This document shows positions 8,886-17,338 of a stretch of 64,000 nt of DNA, piece after piece. The notes under the pieces were generated by a model that saw nothing but the letters and a program-made list of their open reading frames with translations, ran no database searches and had not been told where the DNA came from. Source of the stretch: Alteribacillus sp. YIM 98480 (GTDB lineage Bacteria > Bacillota > Bacilli > Bacillales > Marinococcaceae); contig NZ_VTOK01000019.1 in assembly GCF_009765375.1 (NCBI RefSeq), forward strand, positions 20,887-84,886. The letters run 5' to 3'. A program made the position numbers and the translations under genes. Each line of letters starts with the position of its first letter. Positions within the stretch are counted from its first letter, which is position 1.

Positions 8886-10544
8886 TTAAATAGAATATAA
8901 TCTCGCTTCATAAGGACGGAGTTTGTATCGTTTATTTTCGTCATTATCATAATTGCTTAGAATAAGCTGATCAAATGATGTTTCATAGTCTTTTAACAAG
9001 CTGCATTCTTTTTCTTCCTCGGAATGATTTAAAGCAATCAGCCAAGTTGTACTGTGAAGTGTCCGCTTGTAGATATATAAATGCTCGTCTTGACCCGATA
9101 GATCTTCAAAGTCTCCATACACCATCACGTCATTGTTTTTACGGAGCTCAATCAGTGTTTTATAAAAATAAAAGACAGAATTAGAATCGTTTAGAGCTCG
9201 TTCTACGTTAATATCTTTATAGTTCGGATTTGTCTTGATCCAAGGTGTGCCGCTAGTAAAGCCAGCATTCCTTTCCGCTGTCCAATGCATTGGTGTACGG
9301 GAGTTATCACGGCTTAGAGGAAGCAGTTCTTCAAACACTTCCTCCGGGTCCCGGCCTTTATCTACTTCTTCTTTATATTTATTTTTCATTGCCACATCAT
9401 TATAATCCTCAATGGAAGGAAAACGGACACCTGTCATTCCAATCTCTTCTCCTTGGTACACATAAGGAATGCCTGGAAGGGTATGAATCATCATACCTAG
9501 CTGTTTCGCTGATTCTACCCTGTATTTTCCGTCGTTTCCGTACCTGGTTACTTGGCGGGTATGGTCATGATTATTTAAAAACTGAGAGTTCCAGCCGCAT
9601 CCTTTTAACCCCTCATACCAGCGCTTCTGAATTTCTTTAAAACGGCGCATATCCCAAGATGGCATATCGTCTGCAACTTCAAAATGAAAGAGCGTATGAA
9701 GCTCTTCTCTGTCTTCTCCTACATATAAAACACCGTCTTCGGGCCCCACAAATGGAATTTCTCCGACTGTCATAATATCATAATGCTTGAAAACTTCTTC
9801 ATGCATTTCGTGTAAAAAATCATGAATACCAGGATTATTGCCTAAGTAATCTAACGTATACGGATTCTCTGCATCTGGAAATCCAGCTTGTTTAGCCAAA
9901 AGATTAATCACATCCAAACGGAATCCATCAATCCCTTTATCAAGCCAAAACCTCATCATCCGATAGATCTCTTCTCTTAATTCACGATTCTCCCAATTTA
10001 AATCAGGCTGCTCTACCGCAAAGGAATGAAAGTAATATTGGTTCGTTTGTTCCTCCCATTCCCATGCCGACGGGGCAAAATACGACCGCCAATTATTGGG
10101 CGGCCCGCCATTGACCCCGTCTTTCCAAATATACCAATCCCGTTTCGGGTTATTCTTAGACGATCGTGATTCTTGAAACCAAGGATGCTGATCAGATGTA
10201 TGGTTTACCACTAAGTCCATGATCACCTTCATCCCCCGCGCATGCACTTCCGTCATCAGTCTGTTGAATACGTTAAAATCTCCCGCTTTATCCATAATCG
10301 CGTAATAATCCGAGATGTCGTAGCCATTATCAACGTCTGGAGAGTCATAAAATGGATTCAGCCAGAGAACATCTACTCCAAGCTCTTTCAAATAGTCCAG
10401 CTTTTCAATCACACCCTCAAGGTCGCCAAAGCCGTTTCCGGTCGTGTCGTTAAAACTGCGCCAGTATATCTGATATACTACCGCTTCTTTCCACCATGCT
10501 TTTTTTAATTGATCTGTTATTGGTTTCTGCTCTGTTTTTAACAT
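8886..10544 (-). CDS. GH13 alpha-glucosidase / oligo-1,6-glucosidase 1
   Basis: 552-residue intracellular glucosidase without a signal peptide. The GH13 regions are intact: VVNHTS near 112, nucleophile Asp211 in GFRLDVINLL, acid/base Glu262 in TVGEIPFVG, and Asp327 in LNNHDHTR. It would hydrolyse alpha-glucosides, likely isomalto- or malto-oligosaccharides or sucrose, brought in by the ABC importer of the same operon. It is the last gene of that operon and ends at a strong terminator. A second GH13 lies at 17339, under a different LacI regulator. The exact linkage preference cannot be read with certainty. Confidence 0.92.
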   Translation of the reverse strand: MLKTEQKPITDQLKKAWWKEAVVYQIYWRSFNDTTGNGFGDLEGVIEKLDYLKELGVDVLWLNPFYDSPDVDNGYDISDYYAIMDKAGDFNVFNRLMTEVHARGMKVIMDLVVNHTSDQHPWFQESRSSKNNPKRDWYIWKDGVNGGPPNNWRSYFAPSAWEWEEQTNQYYFHSFAVEQPDLNWENRELREEIYRMMRFWLDKGIDGFRLDVINLLAKQAGFPDAENPYTLDYLGNNPGIHDFLHEMHEEVFKHYDIMTVGEIPFVGPEDGVLYVGEDREELHTLFHFEVADDMPSWDMRRFKEIQKRWYEGLKGCGWNSQFLNNHDHTRQVTRYGNDGKYRVESAKQLGMMIHTLPGIPYVYQGEEIGMTGVRFPSIEDYNDVAMKNKYKEEVDKGRDPEEVFEELLPLSRDNSRTPMHWTAERNAGFTSGTPWIKTNPNYKDINVERALNDSNSVFYFYKTLIELRKNNDVMVYGDFEDLSGQDEHLYIYKRTLHSTTWLIALNHSEEEKECSLLKDYETSFDQLILSNYDNDENKRYKLRPYEARLYSI

Positions 10545-10596
10545 TTCTCTGTCACTCCCAGCTGATTATATACCAGCGCAACTCGTTCATAATGTA

Positions 10597-11223
10597 TTAT
10601 TGCGTTATAGTACTGTTATCTATTTTAAGAAAGATATGGTGGCAAACGCTGCCAATAATAAGGGCTCCTAAACTCATACCAAAAAAGAAAAATAAGGCAG
10701 GAAGAAATAACATGACATAATAGGATACAAAAATTCCAATAGCCATTGTTAAAACGTGCAGCGGTCTCATAATCCCTATAAAAATGGAATGTTTAAAATA
10801 TGAAAAAAACCGTACATCATAATGTGAATAAACTGGAAAAAACATGATCAATGCGATGACATAGATAACACTTAAAAATCCTACTAAAATTAGAAAAACA
10901 GCTGCTATTTCACTATTCATGCCCATTAAAAAGTAAACATCCGCCAATAAAATAATTCCCATCACAACAAAACAGTAAAATAATCCATTAATCTTAAAAA
11001 AATCTTTGCGATAATAAGTTAAAAACAACCTCGTTACAGGCACCTTTTCCTCTGCCAAAAATAATTTTCTTATGACAGCAAACATTGCGGAGGTAGAAGG
11101 CGCCGCCCCTAAAACAACCCCTCCCAATAAAGTAAAGAGGATCCATAGAATATTGAGATAAGCTATATTCATAAACCATTCAAAAAAACGATTTAAACCT
11201 TCCATCCAACTTTTGTAGGCCAT
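10597..11223 (-). CDS. YesL-type DUF624 membrane protein
   Basis: 208-residue protein with about five hydrophobic segments and the family's N-terminal WMEGLNRFFEWFMNIAYLNILW motif region. The ATG at 11223 was chosen because GGAGGCGTTGCTC precedes it at ideal spacing; the upstream TTG is in the same frame but overlaps that site. YesL proteins are regularly encoded in operons with MalF/MalG-type sugar permeases, as here, but their function is not established. Confidence 0.85.
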   Translation of the reverse strand: MAYKSWMEGLNRFFEWFMNIAYLNILWILFTLLGGVVLGAAPSTSAMFAVIRKLFLAEEKVPVTRLFLTYYRKDFFKINGLFYCFVVMGIILLADVYFLMGMNSEIAAVFLILVGFLSVIYVIALIMFFPVYSHYDVRFFSYFKHSIFIGIMRPLHVLTMAIGIFVSYYVMLFLPALFFFFGMSLGALIIGSVCHHIFLKIDNSTITQ

Positions 11224-11247
11224 GAGCAACGCCTCCTGCCAATAGTA

Positions 11248-12825
11248 TTACCGTGCTTCTAATTGCGGCCAATCTATTTCAACGCCTTCTTGTACTAACA
11301 CATTCTGAAAGTCCTTCAATAATTTTTCATTGTTGCGTACTTCTGTAGGCTGCAATCCATGTTTTATACAATAAGCCGCTAAATATCCTGCTGACTCCCC
11401 AATATTCCACTCTACTGGGTGCAATCTGTAACAACCGGTAGTAATGTGAGTTACGCCAAGATTTTTCCCGGCAGCAATGACATTTTTCACTCTTTTTGGA
11501 ATTAAACTGCCCAGCGGGATTTGAAACGGCAAGCTGGATACGTCTAAATAATTTCTGTCTCCTGTACTAGGATGCAGATCAATCCGGTAGCTTCCAATCC
11601 CTACGGAGTCTGTAAAATATTCACCTGTTACTCCTGATTGATAGTCAGGACTGACGTGTTGTTCTACGACTGTAAATTCAGCTTGGATTCTTCTGGACTC
11701 GCGGATATACGGCATGGCCAAACCATCTTCGGTTCCTACTATATCTTTTCTCAACCTTAGGCCTGGGTAGCCTTTATTTCCATCAGGCCGCGGTGCTTCG
11801 GTTTGCATCCAATATAAAAACGAAAGAGACAGCTGTTTCGCTTGTTCGATATGCTTGTTTCGTTCGGCTTCGGACACCTCAAATACCGGACCAAGCCAAT
11901 AATCAATCTGCGGCCAGTTCACAAGCGTAATATCGCTTGAAAACGTACCTTCTTCAAAATTGTCTTTGTCAATAATTCTTCTAAATAGCCATAAAGAATC
12001 AATGATCGTTCTTCCTTCTTGTTTAAATAAATCTCTTGTCCACGGCTCAAGCGTTTCTGGGAAAGGGTGGGTCCAGCTAAGTAATTTATCCGGCCAAAAG
12101 TCCGGTTTGTACTCCTTCCAGAAATCATAGTCGCGTGGTCTTTCTATCGTATGGTCTTCTCCTTCAAGATAATCAAGGGCAAAACATACACTGACAGACT
12201 GCATATCTAGTGGATCAGCTTCATCTAGAGCACTTGGTTCTCCTGTCTGTTCCTTAGATTCCGCCCCTGTAACATATTCAATGTCAGCAGCAGGCAGAAC
12301 ATCACCGCATTCCGTGGCATCCAAAAAGAAAGGAGCGTTTAGAACGAATGTATTTTTTGTTTCTTCATTTTCTACTAAGATGGATTCGACATGATCGCCA
12401 TTTACTTGTGCGTCTTTTATTTTATGCTTATGCAAAATGGTAACTTTACCGCTTGATACAAAAGGAGCCAGCATATCATGAAGAACAGACAGGGCCACTT
12501 TAGGTTCGTGGCATAAACGGCTCACCCAGCCGTTTCCCGGGTTTAAACGTTCTTTGTTTCTTGCAGACGCCTTTATCGGATAATGATCACGATAATAATT
12601 TCTCACTCGATTTCTAAACTCTCTATAAGTCTGTGTACACCCAAATTGTTCAATCCAAGGATGCTCATCTGGTGGAACGGCCTGATTTGTCAGCTGGCCG
12701 CCAATCCAATTTGTTTCTTCCGTCATGATAACTGTCTTACCGCTCTTAGCAGCAGACAATGCAGCAGCTGTACCGCCAACTCCTCCTCCAGCAACAATGA
12801 TATCTGCCTTCATAATTTGTCCCAT
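11248..12825 (-). CDS. FAD-dependent oxidoreductase (FAD_oxidored family) in a sugar operon
   Basis: 525-residue flavoprotein with an N-terminal dinucleotide-binding motif (IIVAGGGVGGTAAALSAAKSG) and ETNWIGGQLT, typical of the FAD_oxidored family. The C-terminal part contains IPLGSLIPKRVKNVIAAGKNLGVT and HPVEWNIGESAG, also family marks. Many relatives are predicted proteins in polysaccharide loci without a known reaction. Its place between the permease MalG and YesL suggests it acts on a sugar derivative, for example oxidising a glycoside before or after hydrolysis. AGGAGG precedes the ATG. Family is sure; function is open. Confidence 0.8.
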   Translation of the reverse strand: MGQIMKADIIVAGGGVGGTAAALSAAKSGKTVIMTEETNWIGGQLTNQAVPPDEHPWIEQFGCTQTYREFRNRVRNYYRDHYPIKASARNKERLNPGNGWVSRLCHEPKVALSVLHDMLAPFVSSGKVTILHKHKIKDAQVNGDHVESILVENEETKNTFVLNAPFFLDATECGDVLPAADIEYVTGAESKEQTGEPSALDEADPLDMQSVSVCFALDYLEGEDHTIERPRDYDFWKEYKPDFWPDKLLSWTHPFPETLEPWTRDLFKQEGRTIIDSLWLFRRIIDKDNFEEGTFSSDITLVNWPQIDYWLGPVFEVSEAERNKHIEQAKQLSLSFLYWMQTEAPRPDGNKGYPGLRLRKDIVGTEDGLAMPYIRESRRIQAEFTVVEQHVSPDYQSGVTGEYFTDSVGIGSYRIDLHPSTGDRNYLDVSSLPFQIPLGSLIPKRVKNVIAAGKNLGVTHITTGCYRLHPVEWNIGESAGYLAAYCIKHGLQPTEVRNNEKLLKDFQNVLVQEGVEIDWPQLEAR

Positions 12826-12842
12826 TTGACTTCCTCCTTTTT

Positions 12843-13679
12843 CTACCCCTTAACTGCAGAACTTGCTACGCCTTCAATAATGTAGCGCTGGCCTAATAAG
12901 AAAATAATAATTATTGGAACGACCGAAGCAGTAGCTGCTGCCATCATTCCTGAGTAATCAACGGAAAACTCTAATACAAAGTTATCTAACCCTAACGGAA
13001 CGGTATACAATTCTTCACTTACTAAAAAAACTAACGCATCTTCGTAATTATTCCAGTTCCACGAAAAATCAAGAATAGCAAATGTAGCAATAGCAGGTTT
13101 TGCTAACGGCAAGAATATTTTAAAGAAGATTCTAAAATGACCTGCTCCATCCATAAAGGCAGATTCTGATATTTCATTAGGAATAGTGATAAAAAACTGA
13201 CGCATATAAAAAACACCGATAATCGTAAATATAGTTGGCAATATTAAAGCCCAATGCGTATTATAGATGCCCGTCCAATCAAACATAATAAATTTTGGTA
13301 CAAACAAAACTTGCGGCGGCACCATCATCATCATGAGATATAATAAAAACAAAAAATCTCTGCCTTTAAAAGGAATTCTTGCAAATCCATACGCTGCCAT
13401 AGCTCCTATAAACGTAGCTCCAGCTGTTCCAAGCACAGCAATTTTAATCGAATTGAAATAATAATTAAAAAAGCTTAGGTCACCAAACCAGACTCTTTTA
13501 TGAGGGTCCCAATCAAATTCAGACGGAATCCATTGAATCGGATATTCAAATATTTCATTTGGTGATTTAAAAGACGTACTAAGCATCCAAAAGAAAGGAA
13601 TGATCATAATAAAACCAGCAGCCAGTAATACAGCGGTCATTATCGTTTTGTAGACGTTTATTTGTTTATTTTGCTTCAT
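12843..13679 (-). CDS. Carbohydrate ABC transporter permease, MalG type
   Basis: 278-residue membrane protein with six predicted helices. The EAA loop that contacts the ATPase is visible as ISESAFMDGAGHFRIFFKIFLPLAKP. It pairs with the MalF-type subunit encoded 19 bp upstream and the binding protein at 14675. The first residues (KTIMTAVLLAAGFIMIIPFFWM) form the first helix. Sugar importer of the CUT1 class. Confidence 0.92.
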   Translation of the reverse strand: MKQNKQINVYKTIMTAVLLAAGFIMIIPFFWMLSTSFKSPNEIFEYPIQWIPSEFDWDPHKRVWFGDLSFFNYYFNSIKIAVLGTAGATFIGAMAAYGFARIPFKGRDFLFLLYLMMMMVPPQVLFVPKFIMFDWTGIYNTHWALILPTIFTIIGVFYMRQFFITIPNEISESAFMDGAGHFRIFFKIFLPLAKPAIATFAILDFSWNWNNYEDALVFLVSEELYTVPLGLDNFVLEFSVDYSGMMAAATASVVPIIIIFLLGQRYIIEGVASSAVKG

Positions 13680-13698
13680 AGCTTATTCCCCCTGAAAC

Positions 13699-14583
13699 TT
13701 AATAATGTACCCATTTCTTTTGACCGAACCATTGTAATAAAGTAATAGCAAATATTACGATAAATAAAACAATAGCGATCGTTGATGCATAGCCAAGCTC
13801 ATAATATCTGAAAGCTGTCTGGTACACATATAAAGGGAGAATGTTTGTACTATTAGCAGGACCGCCGCCTGTTACAGCTTGAATTAAACCAAAGTTTTTA
13901 AAAGCATTGGCTATCCCTATAATAAGCAAAAATAATGTAATAGGACTTACAAAAGGAAAAATCACGTTTTTCGTTATTTGCCAGCGTTTGGCCCCATCCA
14001 TTTTTGCCGCTTCTTCTAATTCTCTAGGAACATCCTGCAGAGCTGCCAAATAAATAATGATGTTAAAACCCATAATCTGCCATGCAGACATCACAATGAT
14101 GGCGTACATAGAACTACCGCTTGAAGCAAGCCAGCCAGGAGGATTGTCTATTCCCAGATTCATTAACAATACATTAATAGGCCCTTCAGTTGGATTAAAC
14201 AACAGCATCCACACAAAACCGATGGCAATCGGACTGATAAGATATGGCAAGAAAAACACAGCTCTTAATAAATTTTTAAGATAAACACTGCGGTTTAGAA
14301 ATACAGCAACGATAAAACCGAAAATAACGGATATCGGCACATGTAAAAGGTATAAGAAGTTGTTTCCAAATGCTTGGTGAAACACAGAATCTCCTACAAG
14401 CCTCTGAAAATTTTGAAGGCCTACAAACTCTGTGCCTTGCCCGCTGGGTCCTGTCCAGTTGGTAAATGATAAAACAAAGGAGAAAAGCAAAGGAAATAAA
14501 AAAAAGATTGTTACACCGATAAGACTGGGCAGAATAAATAAATATCCTATTAATTTTTGCTTTTTCATCCAATTCAATTTCAT
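13699..14583 (-). CDS. Carbohydrate ABC transporter permease, MalF type
   Basis: 294-residue permease. The N-terminal helix is IGYLFILPSLIGVTIFFLFP and the EAA loop reads LEEAAKMDGAKRWQITKNVIFP. It forms the channel with the MalG-type protein. No ATPase is encoded in the operon, so a shared MsmX-like ATPase elsewhere in the genome probably drives it. GGGAGG precedes the ATG. Confidence 0.92.
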   Translation of the reverse strand: MKLNWMKKQKLIGYLFILPSLIGVTIFFLFPLLFSFVLSFTNWTGPSGQGTEFVGLQNFQRLVGDSVFHQAFGNNFLYLLHVPISVIFGFIVAVFLNRSVYLKNLLRAVFFLPYLISPIAIGFVWMLLFNPTEGPINVLLMNLGIDNPPGWLASSGSSMYAIIVMSAWQIMGFNIIIYLAALQDVPRELEEAAKMDGAKRWQITKNVIFPFVSPITLFLLIIGIANAFKNFGLIQAVTGGGPANSTNILPLYVYQTAFRYYELGYASTIAIVLFIVIFAITLLQWFGQKKWVHY

Positions 14584-14633
14584 GCGCCTCCCTTTACCTC
14601 GAGTGTGTTTTTTCTCTATTGATTAGCGGTAAA

Positions 14634-14662
14634 GGGAGCCCAAAATAAAATTTCGTGCTCCC
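14634..14662 (-). terminator. Hairpin between binding-protein and permease genes
   Basis: GGGAGC and GCTCCC pair around a 17-base AT-rich loop, followed on the minus strand by TTTACC. A weak terminator here would let the binding protein be made in excess over the permeases, as is common in such operons. Confidence 0.5.
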
Positions 14663-14674
14663 CATCCTTGATCT

Positions 14675-15967
14675 TTAATTTTCTCGTTGAATATGTTCAT
14701 TGTGAACATTAACCATTTGCTCGATGGTCTGATCTATATCTTGTTCTCCCATAAAATAAGCTTCTAACTGTTGATTAATGCTATCTAATACTTGATATGG
14801 AGGGTCAACTATCATTTCTGTATCTTCTATTTCATAGACGTTATTTAATGATTCAAGATTATACGTGTCTTCTGCTCCTCCAACAATTTTTTCTCGTGCT
14901 TCTTCAGCTGGTGCATCCTCAGACGCAGGAACTCTTCCACCAGGAGCCAAATGCAGCATTCCCTCATTTGTATACCACTCAATAAATTCCCATGCCTCGT
15001 CTGGGTGTTCAGAAGCTGCCACAATAGACATCGCATCTTCAACATGGTGAGCTGGAGTACTTTGGCCTTCAAAATGTGGATAAGGCGCAAATGCGATATT
15101 GAAATCCCTTTCATATTCTTCTAAATCATTTGTCATACGCAGTCTCCAAGCCCCGGCTTGATACATTCCAATTTCTCCATTAATAAACATTTGCTCTGGC
15201 TGCATGTTCGTAGCTACTTGTTCTGATAGCTTTGGCATAACCTCGTCTTCATGCATCATCTGATAATACAACTCTAAACCTTCTTTTACGTTCTCATGAT
15301 CGAGATTGGACTTTCCTTGTTCGTTTACCAATCCTTCGTCAACTAGAGCATTTTGTATGATCCCATGAATCGTGTCGTAATCAAGAGCATAAGAATAAGA
15401 AAAATCTTCATTTAAGACCTTCGCGTATTCATGTACTTCTTCCCATGTCCAAGACTCAGGAACAGACAAATCGTGTTCTTCTAATTTATCTTCGTTAAGC
15501 ATAATGAACAGAGCATTGGTATTCGTAGGTACTGCATAATAGGTATCGTCCATTTTCCATCTTTGTGCGGCAGGACCAATCTTGTCTTCTATATCAAATT
15601 CTTCTGTATAGTCCGCTAAATCTAATAGAAAATTGGATTGGACACGTTCTTCAAGATGATTTGGGGAATGAGACATTAAAATGTCCATGTCCTCTCCTGT
15701 TTGCAAAGACGTATTCACTTTCATGTTACCTTCATCTTCATTGACATAACGTGTGTACTCTACTTGTACATCTGGATGATTTTCATTCCATTCATCGACA
15801 GCATCTTGCGGGCCGTTTTCTGGAGGCACACCGCCCCAAAAATGCAATGTCACTTCATCACTGTTATCTCCACCGCCTTCGTTTTCTCCGCCGCCTTCAT
15901 TTTCTCCACCACAAGCTGTAAGAGCACCAACTAATAAAGCAAATGTTAATAACTTAAATTTCTTCAA
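14675..15967 (-). CDS. Sugar ABC transporter solute-binding lipoprotein
   Basis: 430-residue CUT1 binding protein with a lipoprotein signal: charged start, hydrophobic LLTFALLVGA, lipobox LTAC with Cys19. An acidic glycine-rich linker (GGENEGGGENEGGG) follows. The mature domain is very acidic, in keeping with a salt- or alkali-adapted cell surface. It starts with TTG, preceded by GGGGGAGAGAACC. It is the first gene of the alpha-glucoside operon and lies below two LacI-type operators. The sugar bound is probably a malto- or isomalto-oligosaccharide, inferred from the GH13 neighbour. Confidence 0.9.
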   Translation of the reverse strand: MKKFKLLTFALLVGALTACGGENEGGGENEGGGDNSDEVTLHFWGGVPPENGPQDAVDEWNENHPDVQVEYTRYVNEDEGNMKVNTSLQTGEDMDILMSHSPNHLEERVQSNFLLDLADYTEEFDIEDKIGPAAQRWKMDDTYYAVPTNTNALFIMLNEDKLEEHDLSVPESWTWEEVHEYAKVLNEDFSYSYALDYDTIHGIIQNALVDEGLVNEQGKSNLDHENVKEGLELYYQMMHEDEVMPKLSEQVATNMQPEQMFINGEIGMYQAGAWRLRMTNDLEEYERDFNIAFAPYPHFEGQSTPAHHVEDAMSIVAASEHPDEAWEFIEWYTNEGMLHLAPGGRVPASEDAPAEEAREKIVGGAEDTYNLESLNNVYEIEDTEMIVDPPYQVLDSINQQLEAYFMGEQDIDQTIEQMVNVHNEHIQREN

Positions 15968-16040
15968 GGTTCTCTCCCCCTTTTAAGATTTCACTTAGAA
16001 TGTGTAAAGTTCCTCGGCCCTCCTTGTTGAAATAAATAAT

Positions 16041-16058
16041 TTTGAAAAGGTTTTCAGT
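16041..16058. promoter_or_regulatory. LacI-type operator O1 of the binding-protein operon
   Basis: TTTGAAAAGGTTTTCAGT, an imperfect palindrome, lies ~75 bp upstream of the binding-protein start. It matches two further sites (16092-16113 and 17168-17185), consistent with the regulator encoded at 16134-17144. Confidence 0.7.
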
Positions 16059-16091
16059 TTATGGCAAAAAATAACCGCACTATAGGATTTA

Positions 16092-16113
16092 TTTTTGAAA
16101 AGCTTTTCAAAAA
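16092..16113. promoter_or_regulatory. LacI-type operator O2, perfect palindrome
   Basis: The centre TTTTGAAAAGCTTTTCAAAA is a perfect palindrome extended by one T/A pair each side. It sits between the binding-protein gene and the end of the LacI gene. The shared core is GAAAANNTTTTC. Confidence 0.75.
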
Positions 16114-16133
16114 ACGCTGCCCTGTGTTTTCTT

Positions 16134-17144
16134 TCAATTAATGTCTTTTACAGACTCTCTTTCTATAATTTCATGAGTTAAGTATTTCCGTAATTGACTA
16201 GCTTGTCCATCTTCTAATGTTTGTTCTAATGCAGTTACTGATTCGTACCCTATTTCATACATTGGCTGGGCAACTGTCGTTAATTTAGGGATACACATCT
16301 TTGCTATTTTTGTATTGTCAAACCCCATCACCGAAACGTCATCCGGGACGCTGATTCGTTTTTCATATAAATAGCTCATCGCGCCTAACGCCATTTCATC
16401 ACTAGCACAAAAGACTGTGGTAATCGTTTGATTTTTTTCATGCAGTTTTTTCATAGCTGTATATCCCGAATCAAACGTAAAGGATCCGTATTCTACTATT
16501 GTTTCAAAGTCGGTTCTGCTGAATTTTTCACGCATCGCGCTTTTAAAAGCAAACAATCGAGGTGTTCCAGAAATAGGATCCCAAGTAGGACCACTGATCA
16601 TCCCGATTTGTGTGTGACCTTTTTTTATTAAGAAATCTACTGCATCAAATACAGCTTGTTCATCATCTACCTTCACTGAAGGAAGATCGTACTCTAAACT
16701 ATGAGTAGCTGCTAACACAACTGGAAGTCCCAGCTCTTGAAAAATTTCATGATATTCTTCTGAGACAGGTTCACTCGTAAACACAAAACCATCCACTTGT
16801 TTTTCTTTTAAGACGCGAAGATATTCTATCATTTTTTCTTTGTTTTGATCTGTGTTACAAATAATAAGGTTTGACCCCATTTTGTGGGCGGCCTCTTCCA
16901 TCCCTCTTATCACTTCTGACACAAACGGATTAGACACATCCGTTATTAATACGCCAATCGAATGGGTTCTTTTATTAATAAGTCCTCTTGCCAGGGCGTT
17001 AGGATGATAATTTAACTCCTTAATCGTCTGGAGTACTTTTTCACGTTTATCCTTTTTTACACTTCCCGGGCTGTTTAATACCCTAGAGACAGTACTAATC
17101 GATACGTCTGACAAACGGGCTACATCTCGAATAGTAATTTTCAT
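16134..17144 (-). CDS. LacI family regulator 1 of the alpha-glucoside operon
   Basis: 336-residue regulator: an N-terminal helix-turn-helix (MKITIRDVARLSDVSISTVS) with the hinge region HPNALARGL, then a periplasmic-binding-like sensor domain. The ATG at 17144 is preferred over the in-frame GTG at 17162 because AGAAGG, lying between them, is the ribosome binding site at 9-base spacing. Operators with core GAAAANNTTTTC occur before this gene and before the binding-protein gene, suggesting autoregulation and sugar-induced derepression. The paralogue at 19240 recognises a different core. Confidence 0.9.
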   Translation of the reverse strand: MKITIRDVARLSDVSISTVSRVLNSPGSVKKDKREKVLQTIKELNYHPNALARGLINKRTHSIGVLITDVSNPFVSEVIRGMEEAAHKMGSNLIICNTDQNKEKMIEYLRVLKEKQVDGFVFTSEPVSEEYHEIFQELGLPVVLAATHSLEYDLPSVKVDDEQAVFDAVDFLIKKGHTQIGMISGPTWDPISGTPRLFAFKSAMREKFSRTDFETIVEYGSFTFDSGYTAMKKLHEKNQTITTVFCASDEMALGAMSYLYEKRISVPDDVSVMGFDNTKIAKMCIPKLTTVAQPMYEIGYESVTALEQTLEDGQASQLRKYLTHEIIERESVKDIN

Positions 17145-17167
17145 CGCTCTCAACCTTCTCACATGTC

Positions 17168-17185
17168 TTTGAAAACCTTTTCAAA
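17168..17185. promoter_or_regulatory. LacI-type operator O3 before regulator 1
   Basis: TTTGAAAACCTTTTCAAA, 24 bp upstream of the regulator's ATG. Same core as O1 and O2, so the regulator likely represses itself. Confidence 0.7.
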
Positions 17186-17295
17186 TAAATTATAAAAAAT
17201 CTTCTAAAGAATATCAATAGAATTTTGAAGATTTAATGAAAAAAATGTCGATTTATAGCTGACATCTTAAGTTTACAGAGCAGCAATGCCATGCA

Positions 17296-17313
17296 GGCTG
17301 CTTATTGGCAGCC
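17296..17313. terminator. Possible hairpin after GH13 gene 2
   Basis: GGCTGC and GCAGCC pair around six bases about 25 bp past the GH13 stop. No T-run follows on the minus strand, so termination is uncertain. Confidence 0.3.
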
Positions 17314-17338
17314 GGCACGGACTTTACACATGTACATT

